Shown: positions 46,562-59,285 of the stretch, piece after piece
Layout: the number at the start of each line of letters is the position of its first letter
Position numbering within the stretch: position 1 is the stretch's first letter
DNA from: Corynebacterium tuberculostearicum
GTDB taxonomy: Bacteria; Actinomycetota; Actinomycetes; Mycobacteriales; Mycobacteriaceae
DNA: 64,000 nucleotides
Assembly: GCF_030503735.1 (NCBI RefSeq)
Contig: NZ_CP073096.1
Span: 1,674,001 to 1,738,000 of the forward strand
Reading direction: 5' to 3'
Notes under the pieces: model-generated
Databases searched by the model: none
What the model was told of the DNA's origin: nothing
The model's input: only the letters and a program-made list of their open reading frames with translations
Made by a program: the position numbers and the translations under genes

Positions 46562-47164
46562 ATGGCCCACAATTATTCCCTTTCCGCCTCCCGTGTCCTT
46601 ACCGCCGCAGCCATCGCGCCGCTGTGTTTCAGCCTTATTGCCTGCTCCGATGATGCGGAGACTTCAGGAGAGCCTGAGTTCTCCGAGGCCGCCGCGGCCG
46701 CAGTAAGCTCCTCCACCGAAGAGACCTCTTCCGAAGAAATAACGAGCGAATCCGAAGCCTCGGAAGCAGAGAGCGATGCAGGCGAAGCTACGGAATCAGA
46801 GCCTACAAATAAAGAAGATTCCTCCACCGAAGCGCCCGCCGAATCAGGCGAGGAGAAAAGCAAAGACAACGCCGCCGCCTCTGCCGATTCCGGCCGCGGT
46901 GACTGTTCCCCAGAAGCACTGCAACCCGCAGCGCCAAGTATGACCAATATCCGGGTCAATGACTGCGATGGCCAATGGGCGCACTTTGGCAAGGACAGTA
47001 CGGACTGGACGGTATGGGCGCGCTACGAGGACGGCCAGTGGGTAGCCATTGAGTCCATCGGCGAGGCTACCTCCGGCCTAACCGCCCCGTGCTACGACGT
47101 GGATAAGTGGGCCGCCGAGGGCGCTCCGGCTTTCCTAACCGAAAATATGCGCCGCTGCGACTAG
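46562..47164 (+). CDS. Secreted lipoprotein with Ser/Glu-rich stalk
   Basis: A 200-residue lipoprotein of unknown function. The signal sequence ends in a lipobox (LIAC at residues 25-28 counting from this ATG), so Cys28 would be lipidated. About 80 residues of Ser, Glu, Thr and Ala repeats form a flexible acidic stalk. The C-terminal 75 residues form a small domain with three cysteines (GDCSP, NDCDGQW, APCYDV and a final RRCD, four in all) and the pattern NDCDGQWAHFGKDSTDW. I recognise no family. The ATG at 46562 is preferred over 46553; neither has a strong ribosome binding site. The IS element begins 35 bases after its stop. Confidence 0.7.
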   Translation: MAHNYSLSASRVLTAAAIAPLCFSLIACSDDAETSGEPEFSEAAAAAVSSSTEETSSEEITSESEASEAESDAGEATESEPTNKEDSSTEAPAESGEEKSKDNAAASADSGRGDCSPEALQPAAPSMTNIRVNDCDGQWAHFGKDSTDWTVWARYEDGQWVAIESIGEATSGLTAPCYDVDKWAAEGAPAFLTENMRRCD

Positions 47165-47205
47165 CTGCGCAGAAGGAAACCGCCCCGTAACGCACCACTG
47201 AACTG

Positions 47206-47254
47206 CTCCCCATTAGTTGGACTGAGAAATCAGTTGCCAACAACTAGTGGGGAG
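47206..47254 (+). promoter_or_regulatory. Hairpin covering the orfA ribosome binding site of IS copy 1
   Basis: CTCCCCATTAGTTG (47206-47219) is complementary, with one mismatch, to CAACTAGTGGGGAG (47241-47254), which includes the GGGGAG ribosome binding site eight bases before the TTG start. Transcripts entering from outside would fold and hide the site. The same structure exists in copy 2. Confidence 0.55.
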
Positions 47255-47262
47255 CATTTTCT

Positions 47263-47724
47263 TTGAGAGCACGTAGTTCGCTGAGTGAAGTTCAGCGTGA
47301 GCAGTTAGTGGAGCTTTTCGAGCAGGGAATGGGTTGCCGAGCCGCTGCTCGTGTTGTCGGTGTCTCGAGAGACGCAACGCGTAGACTTTATCGTCGTTTC
47401 CAACTGCGTGGCAGACTATGTCTCGTGGAGAAACCAAACAAGCAGCACTACTCCTTCGAGGCGAAGAAGGAGGTTGTAGAACGTCATCTTGCGGGTGAGT
47501 CGATGATGGATCTTGCCCGAGAGTTCAATCTTTCATCCGACCACCTCGTCAAGGACTGGGTGGCTAAGTGGCGCAGAGGCGGCGACGAGGCTCTGCGCCC
47601 GAAGCCGAAGGGCAGGCCCAAAGGATCGGCTGGGCCGAAACGCCTCACGGAAGAGGAAAAGCTTCGCCGCCAGGTTGAGCGGCTGGAAGCGGAAAACGCC
47701 TACTTAAAAAATTGCGAGACTTGA
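47263..47724 (+). CDS. IS3-family transposase OrfA (copy 1)
   Basis: A 153-residue DNA-binding subunit. Helix-turn-helix regions lie near residues 15-40 (QGMGCRAAARVVGVSRDATR) and 75-105 (ESMMDLAREFNLSSDHLVKDW), followed by a leucine-zipper-like segment (EEKLRRQVERLEAENAYLK). The start is TTG behind GGGGAG. After NAYLK the frame ends in NCET because the A-tract has six A, so it is 8 residues shorter than the OrfA of copy 2. OrfA alone may still repress or bind the ends. Confidence 0.85.
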   Translation: MRARSSLSEVQREQLVELFEQGMGCRAAARVVGVSRDATRRLYRRFQLRGRLCLVEKPNKQHYSFEAKKEVVERHLAGESMMDLAREFNLSSDHLVKDWVAKWRRGGDEALRPKPKGRPKGSAGPKRLTEEEKLRRQVERLEAENAYLKNCET

Positions 47725-47782
47725 GGAACCAGGGACACGCCTGAAAGCCCAGGCAATCGTCATCCTCAAGTCACACCACCGC

Positions 47783-48604
47783 TTGGACTACCTCCTGGAT
47801 GCGGCCGGCATGGCACGCTCGACATTCTTCTACCACCAAAAACGACTCACCGCACCGGATAAACATGCCGAGCTCAAACAAGCGATCCGGGACAGTTTTC
47901 AGCGCAACAAACACCGCTACGGCTACCGGCGGGTACTGCTCGACCTGCGTAACCAGGGCTGGGTGGTCAACCACAAACTTGTCTACAAGCTCATGTGCGC
48001 CATGGGCTTGAAAGCCAAGATCCGCCAGCGCAGGCCCTACATCTCCTACACTGGCACAATCAGCTACATCGCTGAGAACACACTCGAGCGCAACTTCACC
48101 CCCGATAGGCTCAACACTGTCTTCGTCAGCGACGTCACCGAGTTCAAAGTCGCTGGCCGCAAGGTGTATCTCTCACCGGTGATGGACCTGTTCGACCGCT
48201 CAATCGTCGCCCACACAGTGGCCACATCGCCGTCTACAGCGTTTACCTCGGCTTCGTTGGCGCAGGCGATCAAAGCGTGTGCTCCAGAGCCGGGCTGGAT
48301 GATCCACACCGATCAAGGATTCCAATACCAGCACTCATCATGGCGCACCCTGATTAGCCAGCACCAGGGAGTCCAATCGATGTCACGCAAAGGCAACTGC
48401 TACGACAACGCGGTCATGGAGAACTTCTTCGGCCACCTGAAAACCGAGATGTACCACGGAGAAGCCTTCGACACCGTCGCAGAGTTCAACCAGGCAATCG
48501 ACGAGTACATCCGGTGGTACAACACCGAACGCATCCAACAACGACTCAAGGGTCTAACCCCGATGCAATATCGAAATCAGACCCTTGAAGCCCTAACCGC
48601 CTAG
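47783..48604 (+). CDS. IS3-family transposase OrfB (copy 1)
   Basis: A 273-residue catalytic subunit with an HTH_21 part (KHRYGYRRVLLDLRNQG) and the DDE integrase core: Asp in VFVSDVTEF, Asp in HTDQGFQYQ and Glu in NAVMENFFGHLKTE. The C-terminus has the usual YNTERIQQRLKGLTPMQYR. The frame is intact. It lies in the +1 frame relative to orfA, whereas IS3 elements need -1, so production of the OrfAB fusion transposase should be impaired unless slippage in the A-run restores it. The marked start TTG at 47783 is nominal. Confidence 0.85.
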   Translation: MDYLLDAAGMARSTFFYHQKRLTAPDKHAELKQAIRDSFQRNKHRYGYRRVLLDLRNQGWVVNHKLVYKLMCAMGLKAKIRQRRPYISYTGTISYIAENTLERNFTPDRLNTVFVSDVTEFKVAGRKVYLSPVMDLFDRSIVAHTVATSPSTAFTSASLAQAIKACAPEPGWMIHTDQGFQYQHSSWRTLISQHQGVQSMSRKGNCYDNAVMENFFGHLKTEMYHGEAFDTVAEFNQAIDEYIRWYNTERIQQRLKGLTPMQYRNQTLEALTA

Positions 48605-48696
48605 AATTAAACCAGTCCAACTTTCGGGGGCCAGTTCACACAACGGTGTGCGAAACGGGGCGGGCTGATTACTGCGCAAGTGCGGCCGCGAAAGGG

Positions 48697-50247
48697 CTAC
48701 TTCTTTTCGGTGTAGACCTCGCGTACGCGCTGGCCAAGGGCGGGATGAACGTTGGTCCAGTACTGGTACACGCGCTCCTCGGTCTCCTCGGATACGCCGG
48801 CCATCGCGTTGGTGATATTGGTGACCAAGCGCTCCTTGGCGGCATCATCGTAGACGTTCTCGTACAGGTCGCGAGCCTGGACAAAGTCATCGTCCTCGGC
48901 GTGGCGAACATACGGTGCACGTACCAAGTCGCTTCCGTGGGAGTTCGGGTTGATGTACAACTCCGCGGCGGTGGTGGTCTCCAGCTGGGACCGGTCGTTT
49001 ACGGCGGCGTCGTCAAGCACGCCCGTGCCCTTCTCATAGCGGTTGGGCGAATAGACCGGATCCTCCGGAGCGTTGAAGAGGTACTGCATCGGGCCCTCAT
49101 GCTCATAAGTATTGACCTGGTCCACGTTCTGCGGCTGGTTGACCGGCAGGTGCTTATAGTTCGGTCCGATGCGGTAGCGCTGCTGGTCAGCATAAGCAAA
49201 GACGCGAGCCTGCAGCATCTTGTCTGGGGATAGGCCAACGCCCGGCACAATATTGGAAGGATCGAGCGCCACCTGCTCAATCTGGGCAAAGAAGTTGCGT
49301 GGATTGCGGTTGAGGACGAAGTATCCCACATCATGCAGCGGGTAGTCCTTCTTGGACCAGACCTTGGTCAGGTCGAAGGGGTTAAAGCGGTAATTCTCCG
49401 CCTCATCCAGCGGCATGATCTGCACCTTCACGTCCCAGACCGGGTAGTTGCCCTCCTCGATGGCGTTATAAAGATCCTCGCGGTGGCAATCCGGGTTCTG
49501 GCCAGCGGTGGTGGTGGCCTCTTCATCGGTGAAGTTCTCTACGCCCTGGCGGGTCTTGAAGTGGTACTTCACCCAGAAGGCCTCGCCCTGTTCATTAACC
49601 CACTGGAAGGTGTGGGACCCATAGCCATTCTGGTGGCGGGTGGACTTCGGGGTACCGCGATCGCCCATGAGGTAGGTGACCTGGTGGGCGGATTCCGGGT
49701 TACGAGTCCAGAAATCCCACTGCATATCGGCATCGCGCAGGCCATTGGTGCCCAAGCGCTTCTGGGAGTGAATGAAGTCTGGGAACTTCAGACCATCGCG
49801 GACAAAGAAGACCGGGGTGTTATTGCCCACGATGTCGAGATTGCCATCTTCGGTATAAAAGCGCAGAGCAAAGCCGTGCACATCGCGCCAAGTGTCCGGA
49901 GAGCCCTGCTCGCCGGCGACGGTAGAAAAACGGCCCATCATCGGGGTAACGGTGCCCTTTTGGAAGACCTTAGCCTTGGTATATGCAGAAACGTCTTCAG
50001 TGATGTGCAGCTCACCAAAGGCGCCGTGACCCTTAGCGTGCGGGGTGCGCTCTGGCACGCGCTCACGGTTGAAATGCGCGAGCTTTTCAATAAGGTGGAT
50101 GTCATTGAGCGCCACTGGCCCCTGCTGGCCAGCGGTTACCGAGGTGTTCTCGGACGGCACCGGCTGGCCGGACGGGCGGGTGGTATTTCCCTTGCCAGCG
50201 GGGCGCTGGCCCTTGTTCAGGATGTCATCAGCGGTAAATTCACTCAT
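48697..50247 (-). CDS. katA: Monofunctional haem catalase
   Basis: A 516-residue clade-type catalase that removes hydrogen peroxide. The distal His is in RTPHAKGHGAFGE and the Asn in FYTEDGNLDIVGNN. The proximal haem Tyr is in RVFAYADQQRYR. NPRNFFAQIEQ and the small-subunit C-terminus complete the fold. I place the start at ATG 50247 (MSEFTADD) because AGGAGG lies six bases before it; the longer frame to 50292 has no such site. It is divergent from sigC and converges on the lipoprotein gene, where an IS has entered the shared terminator. Confidence 0.95.
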   Translation of the reverse strand: MSEFTADDILNKGQRPAGKGNTTRPSGQPVPSENTSVTAGQQGPVALNDIHLIEKLAHFNRERVPERTPHAKGHGAFGELHITEDVSAYTKAKVFQKGTVTPMMGRFSTVAGEQGSPDTWRDVHGFALRFYTEDGNLDIVGNNTPVFFVRDGLKFPDFIHSQKRLGTNGLRDADMQWDFWTRNPESAHQVTYLMGDRGTPKSTRHQNGYGSHTFQWVNEQGEAFWVKYHFKTRQGVENFTDEEATTTAGQNPDCHREDLYNAIEEGNYPVWDVKVQIMPLDEAENYRFNPFDLTKVWSKKDYPLHDVGYFVLNRNPRNFFAQIEQVALDPSNIVPGVGLSPDKMLQARVFAYADQQRYRIGPNYKHLPVNQPQNVDQVNTYEHEGPMQYLFNAPEDPVYSPNRYEKGTGVLDDAAVNDRSQLETTTAAELYINPNSHGSDLVRAPYVRHAEDDDFVQARDLYENVYDDAAKERLVTNITNAMAGVSEETEERVYQYWTNVHPALGQRVREVYTEKK

Positions 50248-50353
50248 ATTTGCCTCCTGGCATTGTGCGGTTAGATAGCACCAGTGTGGCAAAATTTCGC
50301 ACGGTTGTCAGGGCTCGCAAAGGAGTGTAAGGGGTGCTGGTAGATTCATTCAG

Positions 50354-50896
50354 GTGACCCACCACTCCGCAGCAGACGACGCCCGCGTCACCGATCTAGC
50401 CCTGAGGGCCGGGCGCGGCGACCGCGCGGCGCTGACGGAGTTTATCAAGGCCACCCAGGATGATGTGTGGCGTTTGCTGGCTCATTTGGGCGGTCCGGAA
50501 GGCGCCGATGATCTCACCCAGGAGACCTATCTCCGCGTCATTAGCGCCCTGCCCCGCTTCGCGGCTCGCTCCTCGGCGCGCACGTGGTTGCTGTCCCTAG
50601 CCCGGCGCGTGTGGGTGGATAATATTCGCCACGATATGGCGCGGCCGCGCAAATCCGCGACGGAGTATGAGGACGCGATGGACGCGGCACCGGAAGACTC
50701 TGCGGCGTGGAGCGACTGGATCGACGCCCGTACGCTTATCGATGCCCTCCCGGCCGACCGCCGCGAAGCGCTAATCCTTACCCAAGTGCTGGGCTATACC
50801 TATGAAGAGGCGGCCAAGATCGCCGGCGTACGAGTAGGAACGATTCGCTCCCGCGTGGCCCGCGCCCGCAAGGATCTCATCGCGGGGACAAGTTAG
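50354..50896 (+). CDS. sigC: ECF sigma factor SigC
   Basis: A 180-residue extracytoplasmic-function sigma factor. Region 2 (LTEFIKATQDDVWRLLAHLG, then DDLTQETYLRV) and region 4 (LILTQVLGYTYEEAAKIAG with GTIRSRVARARKDL) are complete. In C. glutamicum SigC controls genes of the respiratory chain and sits between katA and asd, as here. No anti-sigma gene is adjacent. The start GTG 50354 is seven bases after TAGATT (50341-50346), so the message is probably leaderless. It is divergent from katA. Confidence 0.93.
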   Translation: MTHHSAADDARVTDLALRAGRGDRAALTEFIKATQDDVWRLLAHLGGPEGADDLTQETYLRVISALPRFAARSSARTWLLSLARRVWVDNIRHDMARPRKSATEYEDAMDAAPEDSAAWSDWIDARTLIDALPADRREALILTQVLGYTYEEAAKIAGVRVGTIRSRVARARKDLIAGTS

Positions 50897-51181
50897 CACC
50901 CCCATATCGCCCCCTTTGGCTGAGTAAATAATTTCACGCTGAAATTGTTACGCTCTGGTTACCTTGCGCCCCAAGTGCCCCAAATTTTGCCACTAAGCTG
51001 CCATTTTTGCACCTCACGTGGGGTGAACGAGGCCACAATTGGGGTATTTCTTACCCGAAATATCTGGCACATGTGTGGTTGTATTAGATGTGTACACACG
51101 TGATAAATCGACCGTCGATCCGGGCCCGCGCGATACCAATGCCGGGCCCGGCGCGTGTGAGTAAGAGAGTTTCTCCCTTTC
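50897..51181 (+). promoter_or_regulatory. Upstream region of the YkvI-like gene with palindromes
   Basis: This 285-base gap has no gene. It contains a 10-base palindrome TGTGTACACA (51089-51098) close to a TATTAG/-10-like segment, and a GC-rich pair CCGGGCCCG (51120-51128) and CGGGCCCGG (51143-51151) that would form a nine-pair hairpin just before the ribosome binding region AGAGAGTTTC of the ATG at 51182. The palindrome looks like an operator and the hairpin like a 5'-leader structure; both roles are inferred. Confidence 0.4.
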
Positions 51182-52600
51182 ATGTTAAAACGCGCAATCG
51201 GAATTTCCATGGCGTTTATCGGCGTCGTCGTGGGCGCAGGCTTTGCCTCTGGCCAAGAAGCTATGCAGTTCTTCGTAGCCTTTGGCAAGTGGGGTCTGTG
51301 GGGCATCGCCCTAGCCGCTGGCTTGATGATGATCACCGGCGTGTCCATCCTGCAGCTCGGCTCGTATTTCCAGGCCGAGGAGCATACCGCTGTCTACGAC
51401 AAGGTCGCGTCACCATTTACCGCCAAGATTTTGGACTGGTCAACGCTAGTTACTTTGTTTTCCATCGGCTTCGTCATGTTTGCCGGCGGCGGCTCTAATA
51501 TCAATCAGCAGTTCCCCTCCGTTCCGGTATGGGTGGGCGCTACCGCGATGCTGATTTTGGTGCTGCTCGTTGGCCTCATGGACGTCGACCGCGTAACAGC
51601 GGTGATCGGTACCATCACGCCATTCATCATTATCTTTGTGGTCACTGCCACCGGCTACACCATTCTCAACGCAGATGTTGATTTTTCTTCCCTCAATGAC
51701 TGGGCAGTAGCTAACGTCGATACCTCGCTGCCCAACTGGTGGCTGTCCGCGTTAAACTACACCGGCCTGAACGTTATGACGGCTGTGTCCATGTCCATCG
51801 TCATTGGCGGTAACTTCCTGGATAACCGCGCAGTCGGCATCGGTGGCCTCATTGGTGGCCTCCTTTACCTGATCCTGTTGGCCCTGCTGGTCTTTGCCCT
51901 CTTCTTCGAAGCTGAGACCGTCAACGGCGAGGATCTGCCGGTGCTGGCATTAATAACCGATATTCACCCAGTACTCGGCGCGCTCATGACCTTCATCATC
52001 TACGGCATGGTCTTCAATACCGCTATCGGTATGTTCTACGCCTTGGGTAAGCGCTTGACCCGCAACAATCCTAAGCGCTTCTACCCTGTCTACGCTGTTT
52101 GCTGCATCGTCGGCTTCATCCTGTCCTTCGTGGGATTCCAGACGCTGGTAAGCAATGTTTACCCAATCCTGGGTTACCTGGGTCTGCTGATGATAGTTGT
52201 GATGGTCTTCAACCGCATCAAGAACGGCAGCAAGCTCTCGGATGAGTCCGACCGTCGCATGCGCGCACACGAACTGGTCTCTCGCCGGCTGGATCCGCGC
52301 AAGCGCTTCACCAAGAAGAATGAGCGTGAGCTGCGCAAGCTGGCTGCGGCGTCCAATATGGAAACCACCGAGTTCGTCACCAATATCGCAGAAGAGATCC
52401 ACGAGGAGCTCGAAAACGACGACGATATTGAGTACGACCGCGAGGATCCAGAACCGTCCGTGACCTACGTGCAGCACACCAAGCCGGAGGTCCCTTCCGT
52501 GGATAGCGACCTCGACTTTGGCAAGAAGGATTCCGCAGCTGGTAGCGCCAAGGGTACTGGTAACGGCACCGGAACTGCTAAGCCGGTCTCTGAGGACTAG
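51182..52600 (+). CDS. YkvI-like amino-acid-transporter-type membrane protein
   Basis: A 472-residue membrane protein with about ten helices in residues 1-345 and a long hydrophilic C-terminal tail of about 120 residues. The start MLKRAIGISMAFIGVVVGAGFASGQE is the characteristic opening of the YkvI family (LeuT-fold relatives), and NYTGLNVMTAVSMSIVIGGN is another conserved part. The substrate is unknown. The tail (DPRKRFTKKNERELRKLAAAS and then Asp/Glu-rich segments, Gly/Thr-rich end) is unusual for the family and could serve regulation. It converges with asd. Confidence 0.82.
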   Translation: MLKRAIGISMAFIGVVVGAGFASGQEAMQFFVAFGKWGLWGIALAAGLMMITGVSILQLGSYFQAEEHTAVYDKVASPFTAKILDWSTLVTLFSIGFVMFAGGGSNINQQFPSVPVWVGATAMLILVLLVGLMDVDRVTAVIGTITPFIIIFVVTATGYTILNADVDFSSLNDWAVANVDTSLPNWWLSALNYTGLNVMTAVSMSIVIGGNFLDNRAVGIGGLIGGLLYLILLALLVFALFFEAETVNGEDLPVLALITDIHPVLGALMTFIIYGMVFNTAIGMFYALGKRLTRNNPKRFYPVYAVCCIVGFILSFVGFQTLVSNVYPILGYLGLLMIVVMVFNRIKNGSKLSDESDRRMRAHELVSRRLDPRKRFTKKNERELRKLAAASNMETTEFVTNIAEEIHEELENDDDIEYDREDPEPSVTYVQHTKPEVPSVDSDLDFGKKDSAAGSAKGTGNGTGTAKPVSED

Positions 52601-52646
52601 CTCCTCTGCCCGTAGCGCAAAAGCTCGGCGGAGCACCGGTGTGGAC

Positions 52647-54976
<2,330 letters not shown>

Positions 54977-55212
54977 GGTGTGGATGCCGCCTTTCGTCTT
55001 TCCAGGCATTTCCGGAGTGTGCGTTTGCGCGCGTCCAGAAATATCTGTCGGTCATTAGTCAAATACCCATGCTACCCCGCAGGGGCCTAGCCCTCATCAT
55101 AATTCCCAGACAATGCTTGCTTTTTATTCACACGCCCCTGACCTTAGGCACTCCACGCGCAGCCCACGCTTCCGGATAAAACACGCGCCATGCAGCGGAG
55201 AATATGCAATGA

Positions 55213-56082
55213 ATGGGAATTTTTACTAGCGTTGAGCGGGTGTTAAGCAACCTCCTCGCCATCTTTTTCGCGCTCGCATCCGCGCTGACGGTTGCTTGGG
55301 GCACGGTCATCCGCCACCGTATCGCCCTCGACGCCGATGATTCAGTCATGCGCGCCGCCATGTCCAACCCCTTGTGGTGGGTGGGCACCGCGGCCGCCAT
55401 TGGCGCCTACAGCCTGCAGGTCATCGCGCTTGGCTTTGGCACCTTGCTGGTGGTTCAGCCCATCTTGGTGCTGTCCTTGATGTTTACCCTGCCACTCTCG
55501 GCGTGGTACTCCGGCCGCAAGATGCCCTTCCACGAGGTCTTTTGGTCTGTCGCATTGACCATCGCGGTGGGCATCATGGTGGTCTACGGTCGGCCGGTCG
55601 CCGGCAACCCCCGCCCAGAGTGGAGCGACTGGTGGCCGGCGCTGCTCGTGGGAGTGCTCACCCTCGCGGCGCTGGGAGCGGTGGCCACCAAGCTGCCGGA
55701 GCACCGCCCCTTGGCCTTGGGCACGGCCTGCGGCGTTATCTATGGCTTCGTCGCCCTGCTTTCTAAGGCCGTGGTGGATATTTTCACCCACGAAAGCCTC
55801 ACGACTTTGCTGGCGAGCTGGCAACTCTATGGCCTCATCGGCCTCGCGCTCACCGGCACAGTGGTGCAGCAGTATTCCTTCAATGCCGGCCCGCTGGCGC
55901 ATTCCCTACCAGCCATGACCATCTTTGAGCCCATCGTGGCCTTTGGCTTGGGCTATATGGTACTGGGGGAGAAATTCCTTATTGATACCGCTGTAGGCTG
56001 GGCAATCATGCTCATTGCGCTTGCCGTTATGGTGCTTTCCACCATCGTTCTCTCCCGCAGCCCAATTAGCCAACGCGGCTAG
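55213..56082 (+). CDS. DMT-superfamily membrane transporter
   Basis: A 289-residue protein with about nine to ten membrane helices (LSNLLAIFFALASALTVAWG, ALGFGTLLVVQPILVLSLMFTLP, and so on) in the drug/metabolite transporter arrangement of two EamA-like halves. Closely related proteins occupy the same place near lysC and leuA in other corynebacteria; the substrate is unknown. The ATG at 55213 is preceded by GGAG at 13 bases, a weak site; a GTG nine codons later is an alternative. It overlaps the convergent mannosyltransferase gene by four bases. Confidence 0.8.
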   Translation: MGIFTSVERVLSNLLAIFFALASALTVAWGTVIRHRIALDADDSVMRAAMSNPLWWVGTAAAIGAYSLQVIALGFGTLLVVQPILVLSLMFTLPLSAWYSGRKMPFHEVFWSVALTIAVGIMVVYGRPVAGNPRPEWSDWWPALLVGVLTLAALGAVATKLPEHRPLALGTACGVIYGFVALLSKAVVDIFTHESLTTLLASWQLYGLIGLALTGTVVQQYSFNAGPLAHSLPAMTIFEPIVAFGLGYMVLGEKFLIDTAVGWAIMLIALAVMVLSTIVLSRSPISQRG

Positions 56083-57206
56083 ATGGCCCACTCAAATACG
56101 CCGAGCATATAAGCCGAAAACCACGCGCCGAATACCGCCCAGGCAAGTGCCGCCGCGCTTGCCGACGCCCCCTTTTTCACCCACGGCAACAACACAATCA
56201 CCGCCGGCAGAAGCAACCGGGGTCGCGAGTGCATGATGCCATCAGACAACAAGACGTTGGCCATGAGCACGGCGGAAAATAGCCAGGCCGCCAACGGTAG
56301 CCGGTGCCAGGCCAGCACTAGGAATACCGGGGCGGCGATCATTACCCCGGCGCTAAGCAGGTAGCCACCGTTGGTAGCACCACTGAGTGTCTCCCACAGC
56401 CAGACAGCAGTGGCTTTGCCGCCATCGAAGCCGGAGTTCCAATGCTCCTTCTGAATCCCGAAGTAGCCACCGGCTTCCTTTAAGTGGCTGCTCGACCACC
56501 ACAAATATCCCGCCAACGGCACAGTGGAAAACACCACCGCAGCCCAGGCCCGCCAATCCCTGCGGGCTCGCAGCAGTACCATCAAGGCAAAGACCGCCAC
56601 GAGATCCACCGCGGTGAGGCGCACGAGTCCGGCTAGAAAGACAAATGCCGCAGCGGCCCACCATCTCTCATCCACGAGCGCCACCACCGCCCAGATGGCA
56701 AGGGCCCCAAAGAGCGACTCGGTATACGGCATAGTGAACACAATGGACATCGGCGCACCGGTTACCACCACGGCACTGTGCACCTGTGCGCGCTTTCCCT
56801 TACCCATCCGCGCGGCCAATGCCATTACGCCGGCGGCCAATGCGACGCTAAATAGCACGTTGAGCACAATGGCCGTTCCGGCCACCCCGGTCCCCAGCAG
56901 GCTGCTGACTATACGGACCAGAAACGGAAAGCCCGGGAAGAAAGCCATCGTGGTCTCGTGGACCGGACCATCCGTGGAAATATCGGCGCCAAAATATCCG
57001 CCGCGAGCGATTTCTACATAATGCTTGGCATCCCACTTATTAAGCAGGCCCCACAGGCTATCGTCCTGCGCCACGGCCACTGCCGCGAGCACGCCTACGC
57101 GCAGGGCGGCCCCAAGGAGCGCAACGAGCGCGGCAGGCGCCCACAAAGAGCGCAAAGGAGACGGTGAGGTGGATGCAAAATGGCGGGCGGTAGACACGGA
57201 AGGCAT
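56079..57206 (-). CDS. PIG-V-like mannosyltransferase (polytopic GT-C enzyme)
   Basis: A 375-residue integral membrane protein with eight to nine helices. The first loop carries WDAKHYVEIARGGYF, the W-D-x-x-x-Y signature of the PIG-V/GT-C family, in which the Asp is the likely catalytic residue. Actinobacterial relatives use polyprenyl-phosphate mannose to extend lipomannan or related glycans or to glycosylate proteins on the outer face. The exact acceptor is not determined. The ATG at 57206 is divergent from leuA; the gap of 75 bases contains the leuA leader promoter. Confidence 0.8.
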   Translation of the reverse strand: MPSVSTARHFASTSPSPLRSLWAPAALVALLGAALRVGVLAAVAVAQDDSLWGLLNKWDAKHYVEIARGGYFGADISTDGPVHETTMAFFPGFPFLVRIVSSLLGTGVAGTAIVLNVLFSVALAAGVMALAARMGKGKRAQVHSAVVVTGAPMSIVFTMPYTESLFGALAIWAVVALVDERWWAAAAFVFLAGLVRLTAVDLVAVFALMVLLRARRDWRAWAAVVFSTVPLAGYLWWSSSHLKEAGGYFGIQKEHWNSGFDGGKATAVWLWETLSGATNGGYLLSAGVMIAAPVFLVLAWHRLPLAAWLFSAVLMANVLLSDGIMHSRPRLLLPAVIVLLPWVKKGASASAAALAWAVFGAWFSAYMLGVFEWAI

Positions 57207-57245
57207 CGTACCGCACCGGCGCCGTGTCTCATTGAATGAAATCTC

Positions 57246-57274
57246 TTGTCACATAGTGAGAAAGCCTGTAGTGT
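57246..57274 (+). promoter_or_regulatory. Promoter of the leuA leader
   Basis: TTGTCA (57246-57251), 17-base spacer, TAGTGT (57269-57274), then seven bases to the ATG of a leader peptide at 57282. The transcript should start at or next to that ATG. Confidence 0.75.
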
Positions 57275-57281
57275 GACCGAT

Positions 57282-59241
<1,960 letters not shown>

Positions 59242-59285
59242 GGCTGCACGTCGGCGCCGGGCCGCGGCGTGGTAGAAGGGTGGGT

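Larger units (their letters stand above)
47199..48638 (+). mobile_element. IS3-family insertion sequence, copy 1 (1440 bp)
   Basis: The ends are imperfect 26-base inverted repeats beginning TGAACTG (left 47199, right end 48638), with TG...CA termini. A three-base direct repeat CAC flanks it (47196-47198 and 48639-48641). It carries overlapping-frame orfA and orfB of the IS3 family (IS150-like). The A-tract where orfA normally slips into orfB has six A here against seven in copy 2, which breaks the usual -1 relation. Copy 2 at 60.1 kb is similar but not identical. Confidence 0.92.
47180..48662. terminator. Hairpin terminator split by the first IS element
   Basis: CCGCCCCGTAACGCAC (from 47180) and GTGCGAAACGGGGCGG (48648-48663) would form a long hairpin if the IS and one CAC copy were removed: nine pairs CCGCCCCGT/ACGGGGCGG, an AA/AA interruption, then CGCAC/GTGCG around a small loop. 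It sits between the convergent lipoprotein and katA genes, so it was most likely their shared bidirectional terminator. The IS now occupies the loop. Confidence 0.7.
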
